Source: Hericium rajendrae
Lineage: Eukaryota; Basidiomycota; Agaricomycetes; Russulales; Hericiaceae
Direction: 5' to 3'
DNA length: 64,000 nucleotides
Assembly (NCBI GenBank): GCA_033439255.1
Contig: CM065886.1
Coordinates: 1,116,001-1,180,000 of the forward strand
Position 1 is the first letter of the stretch. The number at the start of each line of letters is the position of its first letter. The notes under the pieces were generated by a model. That model was not told the DNA's origin. It worked only from the letters and a program-made list of their open reading frames with translations, and made no database searches. Position numbers and translations under genes: made by a program. Positions 13,244 through 25,089 of the stretch are shown here, in pieces.

Positions 13244-13412
13244 CATACTGATGGTTAGAGTCGGAGTACGTCTGAGTTGGCGCATGTTCTCACGTACATG
13301 AGCCGGCCCACGCAATGTCGGAAGGCATCGGTACAGCGCCAAAAAGCAAGGCAATAGTAGCTAGGCAGCTCCGGTAGTAGAGTAAACAAGAGAATCTATG
13401 TACTTGTCCTTG

Positions 13413-13440
13413 GAGTAGCTCGGATTAGATCGGAGTAGCT
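13413..13440 (+). repeat. left subterminal repeats of the CACTA element
   Basis: GAGTAGCT occurs twice here (13413 and 13433), and the first copy extends to the 18-base motif repeated in inverse orientation at 20554-20571. Subterminal repeats in CACTA elements usually bind the element's accessory protein; that role here is inferred. Confidence 0.75.
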
Positions 13441-13646
13441 CGGACCAGATCCTGCCTGTTCACGCACGTCCGCGCTGCCGCTTTTGGACATGGTCGCACC
13501 CGTTATGGAACACCAATCAAAGGTCGGATTGACAGTGAATAGATTAGAAGAGTGTATGCTACCTGATAATAAGACGAGAAAGCAAGCTTGAGGGCAACAC
13601 ATCCCCCTGACCCCCTCCCCATATCATCAAGCCTTCATTCTGAGCC

Positions 13647-15590
13647 ATGTCCGACTCCGAGTATGAACACCCGCCTAGCGATGCCGAGGAGACAGTGCGC
13701 GAGATGTGGGATGGGCTGGACTTAGCGCATCGTAAGCGGTATGTCGCAAAGAAGCTTCGCAACACGTACGGAGATGGAGCGCCTGCGGGGGATCCTTTTC
13801 GACGCAAGAAAGGGAGGGACGAGGATGGGGGCAGAGGCAGGGCTAGTAGCCGCCATGGTCGCAGGGAGCGGTCGCGTTCGGACGCTTCACGTGAGAGGCC
13901 CCGCAAGCGCATGCATACAAACGCACCTGTGGCATCCACACATCGCGGTCGTGGTCGCATGCGAGAGCGCTATGGTTCATCACGATCCCCTAGTCGTTCA
14001 GCATCGCATTCAGGTCGAGATCATGTAGGTGGGCGCACATATCGACACCGCGACGATTCCTATATCCATCCAAACCTGCGTGGAGATGAGCGCCACCATT
14101 CCGTCTCGAGTGGACAAGGCAACCGCAGGGGGCATGATGGGCAAGATGGCAATGGGCGACAGCAACAGCATGAGGAGGAGCGTGATGGCGCTGTCTTTGT
14201 ACAGGACGGGGGTACCTTGCGCCGAACCAATACTGCACGCGAGCGTGTTCGTCGCGAGAAGGTGAATAGGACGCGACAGAGGCGAAGGGCACAGGAGGAT
14301 GATGAAGATGAGGTGGAGGAAGGAGCTGGGCGCCAGCACCTGGTTGAGGCATCAGCGCGTCCCCTCGTCTGCATATCAGGCAGCAGAACGAACCATCTTA
14401 CCGAAATGCAACTGAAAGCGCGTAAGCGTATTCTGGTGAGCCAGCATAAGCCATCATCCATGGGAGTTGAGTGTGCAGATAAATTGATGGACGTACCATG
14501 TCTAGGAAGCGACGCGTGACACCATTCGTACCCTGACTGGTGTTACTGCTAAGGACGCGTGGCCCACTTGGAAGCAGGATATGGAAGCACGAGTCAATCC
14601 GGATACGGGCGAGGAGTATCTCACTCCAGACTTCTCGAAGGGTGTTACTGCAGCTGTCAACAAACGCCTCTTCTCGCAGACCGCCGACTGTATCATTCAA
14701 GATCTCAACGTTAGTCCCTTCTTCAGCGATACGAACTCATGTACAGTGACTTACCAAAGTGACAGATCACCGTGTCTGAGGCTGCTAATCGGCCAGACTG
14801 GACCAAGGACCCATCCTTCAGGGTGACGAAGCGCGACATCGTGGATCTAGCAAAGATCTCGTTTAATGGATATAAGAGACAGTGGGCTGATGAGCAGGAT
14901 GAGGAACGTGCGCGCAAGGCCCGACGGAATGAACAAAAATCACGCCGATCACTTCGCCGTGAGACAGTAAGCCATCGTCCCATATATCAGAGTCTCTAGT
15001 ACTTACCTCGAACCCTTTCCCCTGCAGAAATTGAAGCATCTCCAGATGGCTGTTCCCGCGTACATCAAGAAGCATAAGAAAGACCCGACGCCACTCTTGC
15101 ATGCCGACCATATGTCGGATGAAGCGTCAGGACCGGAGGACTACCAGAACGAGGAGGAAGTCAATGAGTGGAAGAAGGACATGGCAAATCGACTGGGCCT
15201 CACAAACCTGACGCCCAAGGGTCTCGAACAGCTTGCTGTGTTTGAGGTCATCATACCTGACTGGCGATCGGAATATGTGAGTAAGTGAGAAGATCATGGA
15301 GCAGAGTTTGATATCACGTACCGCAGACATCCGACATCTTCCATGAGCTCAACGATACTCATTGGAAGAGCCTGAAGCCGAAGGATAAGCAGCGCTTCCA
15401 TCAGCGCGTTCTCGACTCGTCTCGATCAAGTGGCATAAACGACCTTCCCATGATGACCCCGTACAATTGCATGATCAATGTTGAATGGTACGAGCGCCAT
15501 GTCAACGATGTCGAGCTCCAAGAGATGCTGGAAGACTGGTTTGACCACCCAGATCCTGAGGGATGGGGTCAGCCTGTGGTGGAGGAATGA
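13647..15590 (+). CDS. Second protein of the CACTA element (RS/acidic-rich, TnpA-like in position)
   Basis: Five exons, each intron falling between codons: 13647-14435, 14506-14709, 14766-14966, 15028-15276 and 15327-15590, giving 568 residues. The protein starts MSDSEYEHPPSDAEETVREMW. It has a basic/serine-arginine region (about residues 45-130), an acidic stretch EDDEDEVEE near 215-225, then a helical C-terminal half with LTPDFSKGVTAAVNKRLFSQ, SEYTSDIFHELND and a tail SSGINDLPMMTPYNCMINVE. I recognise no named domain. Its place inside the terminal repeats, convergent with the transposase, suggests an element-encoded accessory DNA-binding or regulatory protein, as TnpA is for En/Spm. This is inference from position and composition, not homology. 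The coherent phase-0 splicing argues it is intact. Confidence 0.75.
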
Positions 15591-15899
15591 GCTTACATAG
15601 CAACGACGTGTTTCAATTTTCTTTCCTTCTCGCTTCCATTCCTTCTGTGCATGCCCCGGCTGCATCTTCATCCGCATACCCAACCAACGTGATTCTCTTT
15701 CCCAGCTTGCGTCGTTCAACCGACATGCTTTCTCTAGTTGCATCGTTCAACTGGTGCATATCAAATGGATCCTAACATCACTCACCTGATGTACTTCTCT
15801 TTCTCTCGCACCATTCAACTGGTGTGCGTATCATATTCATCAGACTGTAGATTAGTACTCCCCTTCGCCCATGGTGATAGAATGCTATAATAAATGTAG

Positions 15900-18800
15900 T
15901 TAGTGATTATTAAATATCATGGAGTGACTTACACGATCGAGAGAGCATGTCAACCATATAGGTGGGTCAGACGTGTGGTCTGTCATGCGAGCAAGCTGGC
16001 AACGGATAGCAGAGACTGGGATGACCATGGGAGGAAGGCCCTGTGTGTTCTCGGCGTGAAACTCATTCAAAGTCCAGCACTCAAATTCGATCTCCGGGCT
16101 GCAGAGCATGGCGGGGAATGAGAATTTGCTTCGTCAAGATAGTCCAGAGAAACTCACAATTCTTTCCATGGATCACCTTCAACGGGGGTGACCATCTCGC
16201 GCTTCATCCATCGCATCTCGGCAAAGAGCATGGAGCCTTCAGGGACACCCTGCTGCTGGTGATGAAAGATGCTGAAGACCTCTCCAGCGAAGAGCTTCCC
16301 GTCAACGAGAACCTTGACTACCGAAGATGCAGCAGAGCGCTCCTTCGTCTCTCTAAGTGGTATCACACGACGACCGTCAATGAGAACATGTTTCAAGAAC
16401 TGCGCATGTGAATTGAGGAACGGGGCTTTGGATGGCCTGCGCCTCTCCGTTGGATAATAGACGCACTTGCTGATCGCGTTGTAGCGCTTATACAACGCTG
16501 CTCGCACGCAATCCGGCAGTTTCTCATGAGTGCGTGCGACAGGACCTGAGACGATGGGTAAAACCATCTCCGATAGCGCTGAGTCATACTAGTCAGGATG
16601 TGTGGTTACTATAGAGACAACACGCACCATCGTCAGACACATTTGGCTCATGTGCTGATAGTTCTACCGTACCCCGAGGTGGAGCAGAATCTGCTAGCAT
16701 GCGCGTGGCGATTTTCTGAGAATCTAAGTCTTCAGACTGGGTGCTGAGGTATGTGATCTATGGAGATTCGCATCAGTAAATAATCAGCCAGAAGAATTCG
16801 GTTAAGAGCTTCACAAGATCGTGTAGGTGGACATCGCGGCCAAATGCACGCATCATTATGATCTCGAGCTGGCCGCCATGCTGGTTATTCAGGTTTGTAC
16901 CTTTGAGGACTTTGTTGAGCCGCTCTCCGAGGAAGGCCCAGAACCCAGGAACGGGTCCATAGTCTCGAATTTGAGGAACCGTGTGCGTTGCAAAATGGAA
17001 GTTTGGCTTCATAGCCGTGACACCATAGACCTATCCAATAAGATTGAGCAAGGGGTATCACAGCATGAAAATAGAACTGACCTTCTTGAAAAGTGCGAGA
17101 TACTCTAATAGTAGACGTTCACCTCGCTGCAGAGCTGCCTCATCGAGCGATGATCCTAAAAGAATTTTTAGTGCTGTAGCAAGTAGAAGAGCAAGTCGTG
17201 CATCTTCTTTGTGAATTCGTGGACTCGGCGGAGCATCAGCCTTTGATTTAGAAGCACCTTCAGTAGGTGCCTTAGCTTTGCCTTTGTTGAATTTGTTCTG
17301 AGCCTTTCGGTACTCCTCATTTGCCGCGGGAAGGGCAATATCAAAGACGATCGGAAGCTACAGGATGTGAGGTTCAGCTGATGTTGAACGCATGGGTATC
17401 TACTCACCATCATCGCACCGGATGTTGTGATGAGGGACTTGTACTCATCCGCAGATAATGAGCCACCAGCGGGCTCACCAACACGATTCGGTAACCTTCC
17501 TATCCAACCAGGTGCTTCCAGCTGTTGCCGCCGGTAAGTGTTCATATTATCGCGAGATCATGATGACTTACCGAATCTAAGAAGCGATGAACGGAAGCGA
17601 GTTCGCGCTCCGTGCCAGCCTGGGTTGTTGCGCGAAGAGCACCCGACAGAATCCAGTGAATATACCACTGGGTCTTGACAACACCGAGTAGAAGATTGTG
17701 CATGGGGTCGACTACAGTCATTCGAACCAAATCGAAGTAAGGTAAGCGGGCAAATTCTGACCAGCGTATACCATGTTCTGTAAAGTACTCATCGCGATCT
17801 GCTTTATTTCGTAGATTTTTCCACTCAGAAGCATGCTGCTTGTGCTCGCTCCCGCTCCGCAAGTTGTGGTCTAATCTAGTTATCAGTTACCTCGACTCTG
17901 TGAGAAGAGAAGGACATACTGCCGGTCATGAACTCATCATCATACATGTTCTCTGATGTCGCATGGCATTTCGTACAAGGCGCTTCGTTGTGTGACTTGT
18001 CCGCAAAGCCACACATCTTACACATTGCCGGGTGGTCACATACAATGCCCAATAGCGCAACGCGCACCAAACGCCCTGTGGTATCGTGAATAGATGTCAC
18101 AATCCAAAACTGATGCGCGCGCTCATGCTCGAGCGCTTTGCGCATTCCTATGATGATGGCTAGATTACGCACCTTCAGGATGCAGGGGCGTGTGGACAAT
18201 GATCCCATGTTCGTACAGTCGAATGAGATCATTGACAAGAAGCGCGTTGAAGTGCTGGAGCTGTTCCGTGGTCGGCTCTGTCGGCCCTGGTGTCATCATG
18301 GAAAGAAGCAAATTTTTTGGGCGATACCTAACTCCACACGTTAGTAATTCCACAATCAGAAGCCAGTAAACTTACCGAAGGGCTGGAGGGAGATTGGAAA
18401 CACAGAAAGAGAATACCCCACTTGCATGAGAGGCCGCATAAGGGCCACGCGCGCATGAGAACCTGTATCAAGTTCATAGTTAATGTCTAGCGAGGTGGAG
18501 AATACCGGACAGAAACGATTACCAGTCAAGACCTAGAGTGACGCCAATTCGAAGCTCAGAATCATCCTGTGAGTCAAAAAAGAGCTTCTTGTCGGCACCC
18601 TTGATCGTCTTCCAGATCGCACCGTCCATGATCTCCTTATACTCGCCATCTTCGCGACCTCGAGAACGCCATGCATCGACTTCTTCTTCCATGCCTGGGC
18701 GCGCCAGCATATCCGTAAGAAGTGAGCTGAGCGGCTGGAAAGGCACTGATAATTTAGGCTTCGGTGTGGGCGGCGCCTTGTGAGTGATGCTGCGAAATAA

Positions 18801-20243
18801 ATTTGAAACAGTGTTCGATTTTGGTGCATCGAACAAAGGGATCTCGCAAGCCGTGCACTTGGCAGTTGAGGGTGTCGTCGGCTCATACATCCGAAAGCAA
18901 GATGGGCAAGCGACAAGGATGTGGAAGCGGTCCTCAAGCTCAAGATGCTTGAACGTGGTCTTCAATGTCTCGGGCATGGTGTCATGAGGCGTGATGAGAC
19001 CCAAGGTCACGAAGATATGGCGTAACGCAAATAATATAAGTGCGCACGCTCTGAACGTTACGTGGAATTTTGTGTTGAGGAAGGCGACAAGAATGAGCAC
19101 AACTCGCACAAACCAGAGGTCGTGCGAGCTGGCAAGCACCTCGTCAGGAGGGCGAAGAGCTGACGGCAAGGGAAGGCTGAAGGCAGACTCCGTGGGCACG
19201 TCGAGACTGTCAGCATTGGTGCTGCCTGGGCAAGCAGACCTGATTGCGTTCCGCAGAATGCGGCCGCGGTCTAAGGTCTCATCAGTCGCGTCAGAAGCCT
19301 CGTCGATGTCCCGCGGCTCGTTGACGTCCCGCAGCTCGTCTCGCGGCTCGTCGGTGTCCCGCGGCTCGTCGGCATCCCGCACCTCGTCGATGTCCCGCCG
19401 CTCGTCGATGTCCTGCCGCTCGTCGATGTCCTGCCGCTCGTCGATGTCCCGCTCGTCGATGTCCCGCTCGTCGATGTCCCGCTCGTCGATGTCCCGCGGC
19501 TCGTCGATGTCCCGCGGCTCGTCGATGTCCCGCGGCTCGTCGATGTCCCGCGGCTCGTCGATGTCCCGCGGCTCGTCGATGTCCCGCGGCTCGTCGATGT
19601 CCCGCGGCTCGTCGATGTCCCGCGGCTCATCAGCGCCCGGATGGGGCTCCTCGACATATGGTTGTGGGTGAGGTCCTTCAGCCTCCAACAAGGCTTGGAG
19701 GAGCTCGTCGTCTGCATCGTCGGGATCTTCATACAAGCCCTGTAGGGTGTCAGGTGCATCATCGACATTCGGCGTGGCGGCATCGCCCTGCAGCAGGTTC
19801 GCCTGTTCGAATTGCACGGGCGGATCCAGGTACTCGAGCTCGAGCTCTTCATCGTCCTGCGTCAGTCGCGTGCGCTTGGACGGCCCTTCGCCTCGCACCG
19901 AGCCATCATCATCTGTCAGTCGTGCACGTTTGGACGACCCTTCGCCTGACGCTTCGCAATCGTCGTCCTGAGTGCGACGTGGAAAAGCACGAGCGCTGCC
20001 TGATGCATGCTGAGATGGCACCATGCCGACGTGAGGCTTACCGCGCTGGTACATTGGCATGTTGCGAAGTTGATCGTCAAGGCGGTGCTTCTCGACCTCC
20101 CATCTGGCGATGTAGCAGCCCTCGTTGCCAGGAAGAGCGCCCGCTTTGCACTTCGAGCATTTGCATAGCTCGATATTGTTGCGTCCTCGGTGCTTGCTGG
20201 TCTTGTCTTGAAAGCGAAGGGGTGCGCCGCGTCGGGAGGACAT
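15900..20243 (-). CDS. Tnp2-family transposase of the CACTA element
   Basis: Multi-exon transposase starting at MSSRRGAPLRFQDKTSKHRG (20241-20243). The N-terminal third has a CxC-type cluster (CKCSKCKAG), then a long acidic region that includes the DEPRDI repeat. The core begins with a zinc-ribbon-like CPSCFRMYEP...CTACEIP (about 18,830-18,920) and continues GVTLGLDWF, SFCVSNLPPALRYRPKN (18,330-18,400), PGPTEPTTEQLQ, LLGIVCDHPAMCKMCGF...CTKCH (17,960-18,060) and VVDPMHNLLLGVVKTQW (17,670-17,730). These are the conserved blocks of Tnp2 transposases, and the Asp residues in GLDWF, CDHPA and VVDPMHN are plausible DDE-type acids. The C-terminal part includes KPNFHFATHTVPQIRDYGP (16,950-17,010), LRETKERSAASSVVKVLVDG and a last exon near 15,900-16,109. 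Exact exon borders at the 3' end are uncertain. It appears largely open. Confidence 0.85.
19290..19635 (-). repeat. in-frame minisatellite in the transposase (DEPRDI units)
   Basis: An 18-base unit encodes DEPRDI on the minus strand. Eight units are perfect in protein, then come three 15-base DERDI units, two DERQDI and several diverged ones (DERRDI, DEVRDA, DEPRDT). All length changes keep the frame. The array lengthens the acidic linker between the N-terminal cysteine cluster and the catalytic core. Confidence 0.95.
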
Positions 20244-20553
20244 GGTGGTGGGAGTAGATAGACACGGCGGACGGGCGAAGGCGGGAAGGGGCGAAAGACG
20301 ATGACTTGGGAGAAAATCGTCGAAGTCGACGATTTTTCGGCAAGCCCTTGACCCAGCTCCCACCCACCTTCACCTCGACCAGCGCACCTGGTCAAAATCC
20401 TATACAGGTCAGTGTATTACAAGGCGGAGTGGCCTCGAGTGGCCAGCTACTCAGGTTCTCGAATGGCTGATCTACTTACCTTTCGAGTAAATCGTCTTGA
20501 CTTAGTTAGTTCGATGACGCGCTGTTTGTATACTCAAGTTTGGTGACTAGCTT

Positions 20554-20603
20554 ATCTAATCCAAGCTACTCGACAAAATACTAGCAGTGCCCGGAACGCA
20601 GTG
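20554..20603 (-). repeat. right terminal and subterminal repeats of the CACTA element
   Basis: 20592-20603 is the exact inverse of the left terminus. 20554-20571 is the inverse of the left 18-base subterminal motif with one mismatch. AGG follows at 20604-20606. Confidence 0.88.
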
Positions 20604-20849
20604 AGGGATGTGTCGAAGAGGAGAACATGAGCATCGACACTACGGAGACTTGCCGCAGAGTATGAACGTGGGAGACTTGCGTACCTTGTTACGGCAGCTC
20701 GGCTCAGCTTGGCTTGGCATCACGGTACCGCACTGAACAGCATGTGATCGGCAACGCGCTCAGCTTCGCGCAAGGCCTGCGTAAAACTTAAAGACTACTT
20801 CCAGACATTTTATTTGCATAACAAGATATGCTATACGAGCTATGTAGAT

Positions 20850-22004
20850 TTAAAGGAAACAGCTATTCACTTCATCGCCGGTCAACTTCAGGAGACGAAC
20901 AGTATCGTCCCAAACCTTCTTCCTCAGCTCCAAATCCCCCGACTTTGCCACGAAATACTCCGTATCCATCTCCTGCATATTGGTGAGGAATGGAACACGA
21001 CGCGTCCCCGCCTTCCACACCGCTTCGACGGGGTACGTCGCCGCAAGCACGATCGTCCTCGCCCCCTCCTCGGGCGTCCTCGGGCGGATGGTGACAAGCG
21101 ACTCAAGGTCTATGGGCTGCAAGTTATTTCCGCTCGCGTCCTTCTGTCCAAGCTCCGTCGCCACCAACCCAGGGGCCGCCGCCGCGACTGCAATGTTGGC
21201 GGACGCCGGGATGCGCCGCGCGTACTCGTGGCACGCCAAAATACAGACGAGCTTCGCCGCGAAGTACTGCAGGCGGCTGTCGTCCGGCTCGCGGTTGTCG
21301 TCCAGTTCGTAGGACTTCCTGTTCAAGGCCTCGATCGGGTGGGCGTCGAGCGACTCGTCGAAAGGGATGACGGCGGAGCCCTCGCTCATGACCCAGAGGA
21401 AGCGGGCGGGTTGCGCTTTGTTCAGAGCGCCTGTTCGCGCGAGAACGGGGTACAGCAGCATGGACAGAAGTGCCGGCGCAAGATAATTGACCTGCAGCCT
21501 GTACCGGTACCCATCAACATGACATGTTAAACAAAGGAAGATGGCCAGCACTCACATCATGTCAAACCCGTCCTCGCTGATGATCTTGCCTATTCCATTC
21601 ATAGCCGCGTTGTGGATGAAGATGTGAAGGGGAAGGCCGCTCTCGTTGTACCGCTGAGCGAAGCGCCGCACCGAGCTCAGCGACGCGAAATCGAGGTGCC
21701 AGTACTCGAAAGCGCCGCTGTCTCTGCCGGTCTCCTTCGCTATTCTCGCGATCGCATCTCGGCCCTTGGCTTCGTTGCGACACGCCGCAATGACCTTCGA
21801 CGCGCCGAACTTCGCCATGTACTTCGCAATCTCGTAGCCGATGCCTGTCAGGTCAAGTCAGCTCGGCACAAGGAGACGGGATCGTATGAACGAACCTGTA
21901 TTCGCCCCGGTCACGACCACCGTTCGACCGGAGATGTCATGGTCTTCGAGCGGAGGCAAGGGCCGCTTGTTGTTCTCGAGGAATTCTGGCCAGGTGAGAC
22001 CCAT
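20850..22004 (-). CDS. Short-chain dehydrogenase/reductase (SDR), retinol dehydrogenase-like
   Basis: Classical SDR with an NAD(P)-binding Rossmann fold. Three exons read from MGLTWPEFLENNKRPLPP at 22004. The cofactor motif TGANTGIG is split by the first intron after the codons for GANT; LDFASLSSVRRFA follows, then HNAA (the NNAG-equivalent), and the catalytic YFAAK (YxxxK) near 21,260. A PGLVATELG segment follows and the end EVNSCFL is closed by TAA at 20850-20852. A second intron joins DGFDMM to LQVNYLAPALLSM. The length (about 330 residues) and extended C-terminus fit the WWOX/retinol-dehydrogenase-like group; the substrate cannot be told. The neighbour on one side is a transposon and on the other a gene-poor stretch, so there is no pathway context. 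Confidence 0.88.
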
Positions 22005-25000
22005 ATTGCTTCAGGATGATGCTAACACACGCTTCTGCCTTTTATACGTACCAGCGGTGCCGAGCGAAAGGCACGTCGACTCACCGAGTTGTCAACGATG
22101 CTGAGTTGCAGAGGAAGTTGGAGATCGCGTAGTGTTGGAGACGATATTGAGACATCGCTGTGCCCAACCCACATCCTCCGCTTCGCCCATTATGATCGTC
22201 TGGCACGATGACGACTTGATGACGAACTGGAGGGCCTCTGTCAACGTTCTGGATCTGCAGCAACTCAGGGTGTTTAAAAATATTCTGCATCTCTATCCGC
22301 TCAGAAGTCCCAACATTAAGATAGGGGGTGAGAATGGACGTGAATGGGCCAATGGGATTGTGGAAGTGAGGCACATTGCCTCCACCGATGTCGCTGCGAT
22401 TTCACAGCAGCAGTCTTCTCGACACGGGAGAGCATACCTTGGCACTGACTCAGGCAGCGGGCTCCGCATCATCTCTGCGTGTCATGCGTGGCCCATTCTC
22501 AGAATGAAAAACTGACTCAACGTAGCTGCGTAGTTTCGAAGGGCGAAAGGTTCTTACTCCTAGTAACGCCGATGGATGTGCGCTGCACATTGGAACTTTG
22601 AGAGGAGAAGGCGGCGGCGACGGGCGTCTAAAACTGTAAGTGCAAGCTTGTGAATTTGATCGATGATCGGGCGTGCCCGAGGCTTACGTGGCGCTGACTT
22701 GGCGCTGACAGGCCCCGACTGAACAAGCCTTCGAAAACGCAAGCTTCATGCAGTCGACTTGCGGTCGACCTCCCGTTCTCGAACTTTTCGGATTCGCACA
22801 ACGTTCTGCATGCTTTACTCTCAAAAAGTTTCCGAATCACTGACCGTCTATGCTTATACCACTCCAGTAGCAGATCAAAAGCGACTCATCTGTGCTATTG
22901 TCTGCCGTCTTTGCGGCCGGTAATGTATCTCAAGGGATTGAAGTATATCAGCAGCTTGCAACTTCAAGTGTGCAGCATTCTATACGTTTCATAGCGGCAT
23001 GGAATGATCTTGGGATTTTGGAGGTCGGTGCACGCGGAACGTTGAGCTTGACAGAACATTCAGATCTTCAGATGGTGGCAGCTGTCGCTATTCTGATGTT
23101 GCGGCATGTAGCGGCTTCGCTGCATGATGTTGATTCGGGGCGCGGAACAGCAGTGCGATGCATCAGTCTGTTTATAACCTGTATCTCGCTTTGGCTATTC
23201 GCTAACCGTCAATGTGTCCAGGGCTCTCGCATGCTAATTGAAACAGGGTCTGTCCTCCGCGATGACGCATTTCATTCGAGAATCCTAGGTATTCCTCGCT
23301 TCTCAAACTCGTGAACATGCCCCCTCACGAACTTAACATATCATACTAGTTTGGCTTGAGTTTGGCTGTCATAGCTAAATTAGTCTGCGACTCACCGTGC
23401 GGCTCGGTCTCTTGACTGAAAGGCGTAGGCGCAGCAATCGCCTTCAGGCGACAGAATCTGCGTCACACTCAGCTAATTGTCGGAGTACTGCGATATTTTG
23501 CAGGATGTAATCCAGGACATCTAGGCGAAACGCGCGAGGGCAGTGAGCATGCCTGCGGGTATCAGTCAGAAGGACCAGGCGAAACTGATGGACGACACTG
23601 CTATCAAGCTGCTCGGGTAGCTGGATGTTGTAGTGATATTGTGAGCGTCATCTATAAATACAGGCCCGTATCATTGGCGAAAGTGCTCATATCTCATGAT
23701 GGTCGGACTGATTGATTTTACGTCATTTATTTCAGCATAGATGCGTCCTCAGTCATGTGAACCATATCGAGTCGAAAAGTAAGTACCTTCGGCCGGGAGG
23801 CTGAATTTTGGAGATTAGGTCAAACAGTTATATTTTCTCTATCTTATGCCGCGCTTATATTTTTCCACGTCGGTGAGGGTTGCTCGAAGCGTACCCACCA
23901 GCTTTTCCTCGTAACTCCGCCATTGTGTTCGCCATTTCTATAGCGACTTCCTACTGCAACATATGTCCAGACTCAAGCATGGCCAACTTCACGTCCGTCG
24001 CATTTTTGTCTGACTTTTCGCTCTGCCTCGGGCTCGGGTCCATATTGCGTTTCCCGTCCCATCCAACATGCTGGAAAGCTGTTCACAGCCGTACAAGGTC
24101 CTGCCTCCAATGGAGCTCCGTGAGGCCTCGGGCTGCTTCAGTGTGTGGTACTAGGTAACTTAAGGTATCGTCAAGCTTGAAAGGAATCGATCAACGCCTA
24201 GCATGTAGGATGCTGCTGGTAACGCGCGTGAAGCGGCAGACCGCGCAGTTGAGGCTGCTGGCGGAGACTGTGTTCGAATTGTCTGCGCCCAGGTATGTAA
24301 ACTTTTTCTTGCACTTGAATTCACGTAAGCATATGTAGCGCACGAATTTTTTTTTGGGCTAAACTGTCAGAATGTGCACTGACCAGCGCTTCCCAACGTT
24401 TTTTCTAGATGAGACGCCGCCGACACGACACTCTGCCCAGGCCCTGCGCCTTTTGTTGCGAGCGTGACGAGCACACGGGTTCCTCCCGAAGTCGCATTGG
24501 AAGGAGTAGAGACATGCCTCGCAATCAGATTGAGGAAGCGGCCGACGGACGTCTAAAGAGGTGTGTCACGGAACATATCTGACCGATCATGACCTCACGC
24601 TCAGATGAAGGGAATCAGAATGCGTCTGGTTGTCTCTAGCTGAATGCCGCATTGCGTCAACGCTCAATAGTGACGTTTTCGTGTTTACTATCCTCAACCA
24701 TGTTTGGATCACCGGCGTCTCTATGGTTTGAATGTGGCAATTCTGAGTTCCTAAATGATCGGACTCGCTCCCTAACGTCAACGTTAACGCCTACATTCCG
24801 AGCACTGCATAGCAAGTCGACAGATCATCAAGCCACCGCATTTCGAAAGTGGTTTGAATAAAGGCCACAAGCTCCCGGTAAGCGGCTTTCGATTAATGTA
24901 GGCTACTCGTACGGAAATGATGGCGCAGGCGCTTCCACCACTTAAATGTGATCCTCGGCACATGCTACTCATATGAGAATCCAAGCACTCGCGATAGTTA

Positions 25001-25089
25001 TGGCCAGGGTAATAGAGCGCCGTCTACTTTGTTTATATAAATGCCGGGCCTTCTCTAGCTTCTTGGCGCCTTCCTGTGCGTTTGAAAAG
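22005..25089. other. gene-poor stretch
   Basis: No gene was recognised in these 3.1 kb. Several frames of 60-140 codons (22132-22515, 22892-23314, 23880-24158) lack motifs and coherent splice sites. The phrase REAADRAVEAAG near 24,220-24,270 followed by a GTATGT donor looks like a short coding relic, but I cannot name it. Decayed genes are the likeliest content. Confidence 0.4.

Larger units (their letters stand above)
13232..20603. mobile_element. CACTA/EnSpm-type DNA transposon, structurally complete, 7,372 bp
   Basis: The left end CACTGCGTTCCG (13232-13243) is perfectly inverted at the right end (CGGAACGCAGTG, 20592-20603), with weaker matching for a further dozen bases. The element is flanked by AGG at 13229-13231 and AGG at 20604-20606, the 3-bp target duplication expected of CACTA elements. 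An 18-base subterminal motif, GAGTAGCTYGGATTAGAT, occurs at 13413-13430 and inverted at 20554-20571 with one mismatch, and shorter GAGTAGCT copies lie near both ends. Inside are two convergent genes: an RS-rich protein on the plus strand and a Tnp2-family transposase on the minus strand. The termini are CACTG rather than the CACTA that names the group. Because both ends, the target duplication and readable spliced genes persist, the insertion seems young and possibly autonomous. Confidence 0.9.

Noticed and set aside
18991-19671. 226-codon plus-strand frame rich in SSMSRG
   Set aside because: It is the complement of the DEPRDI repeat in the Tnp2 gene. A multiple-of-three repeat keeps the opposite strand open, and there is no independent start or motif.
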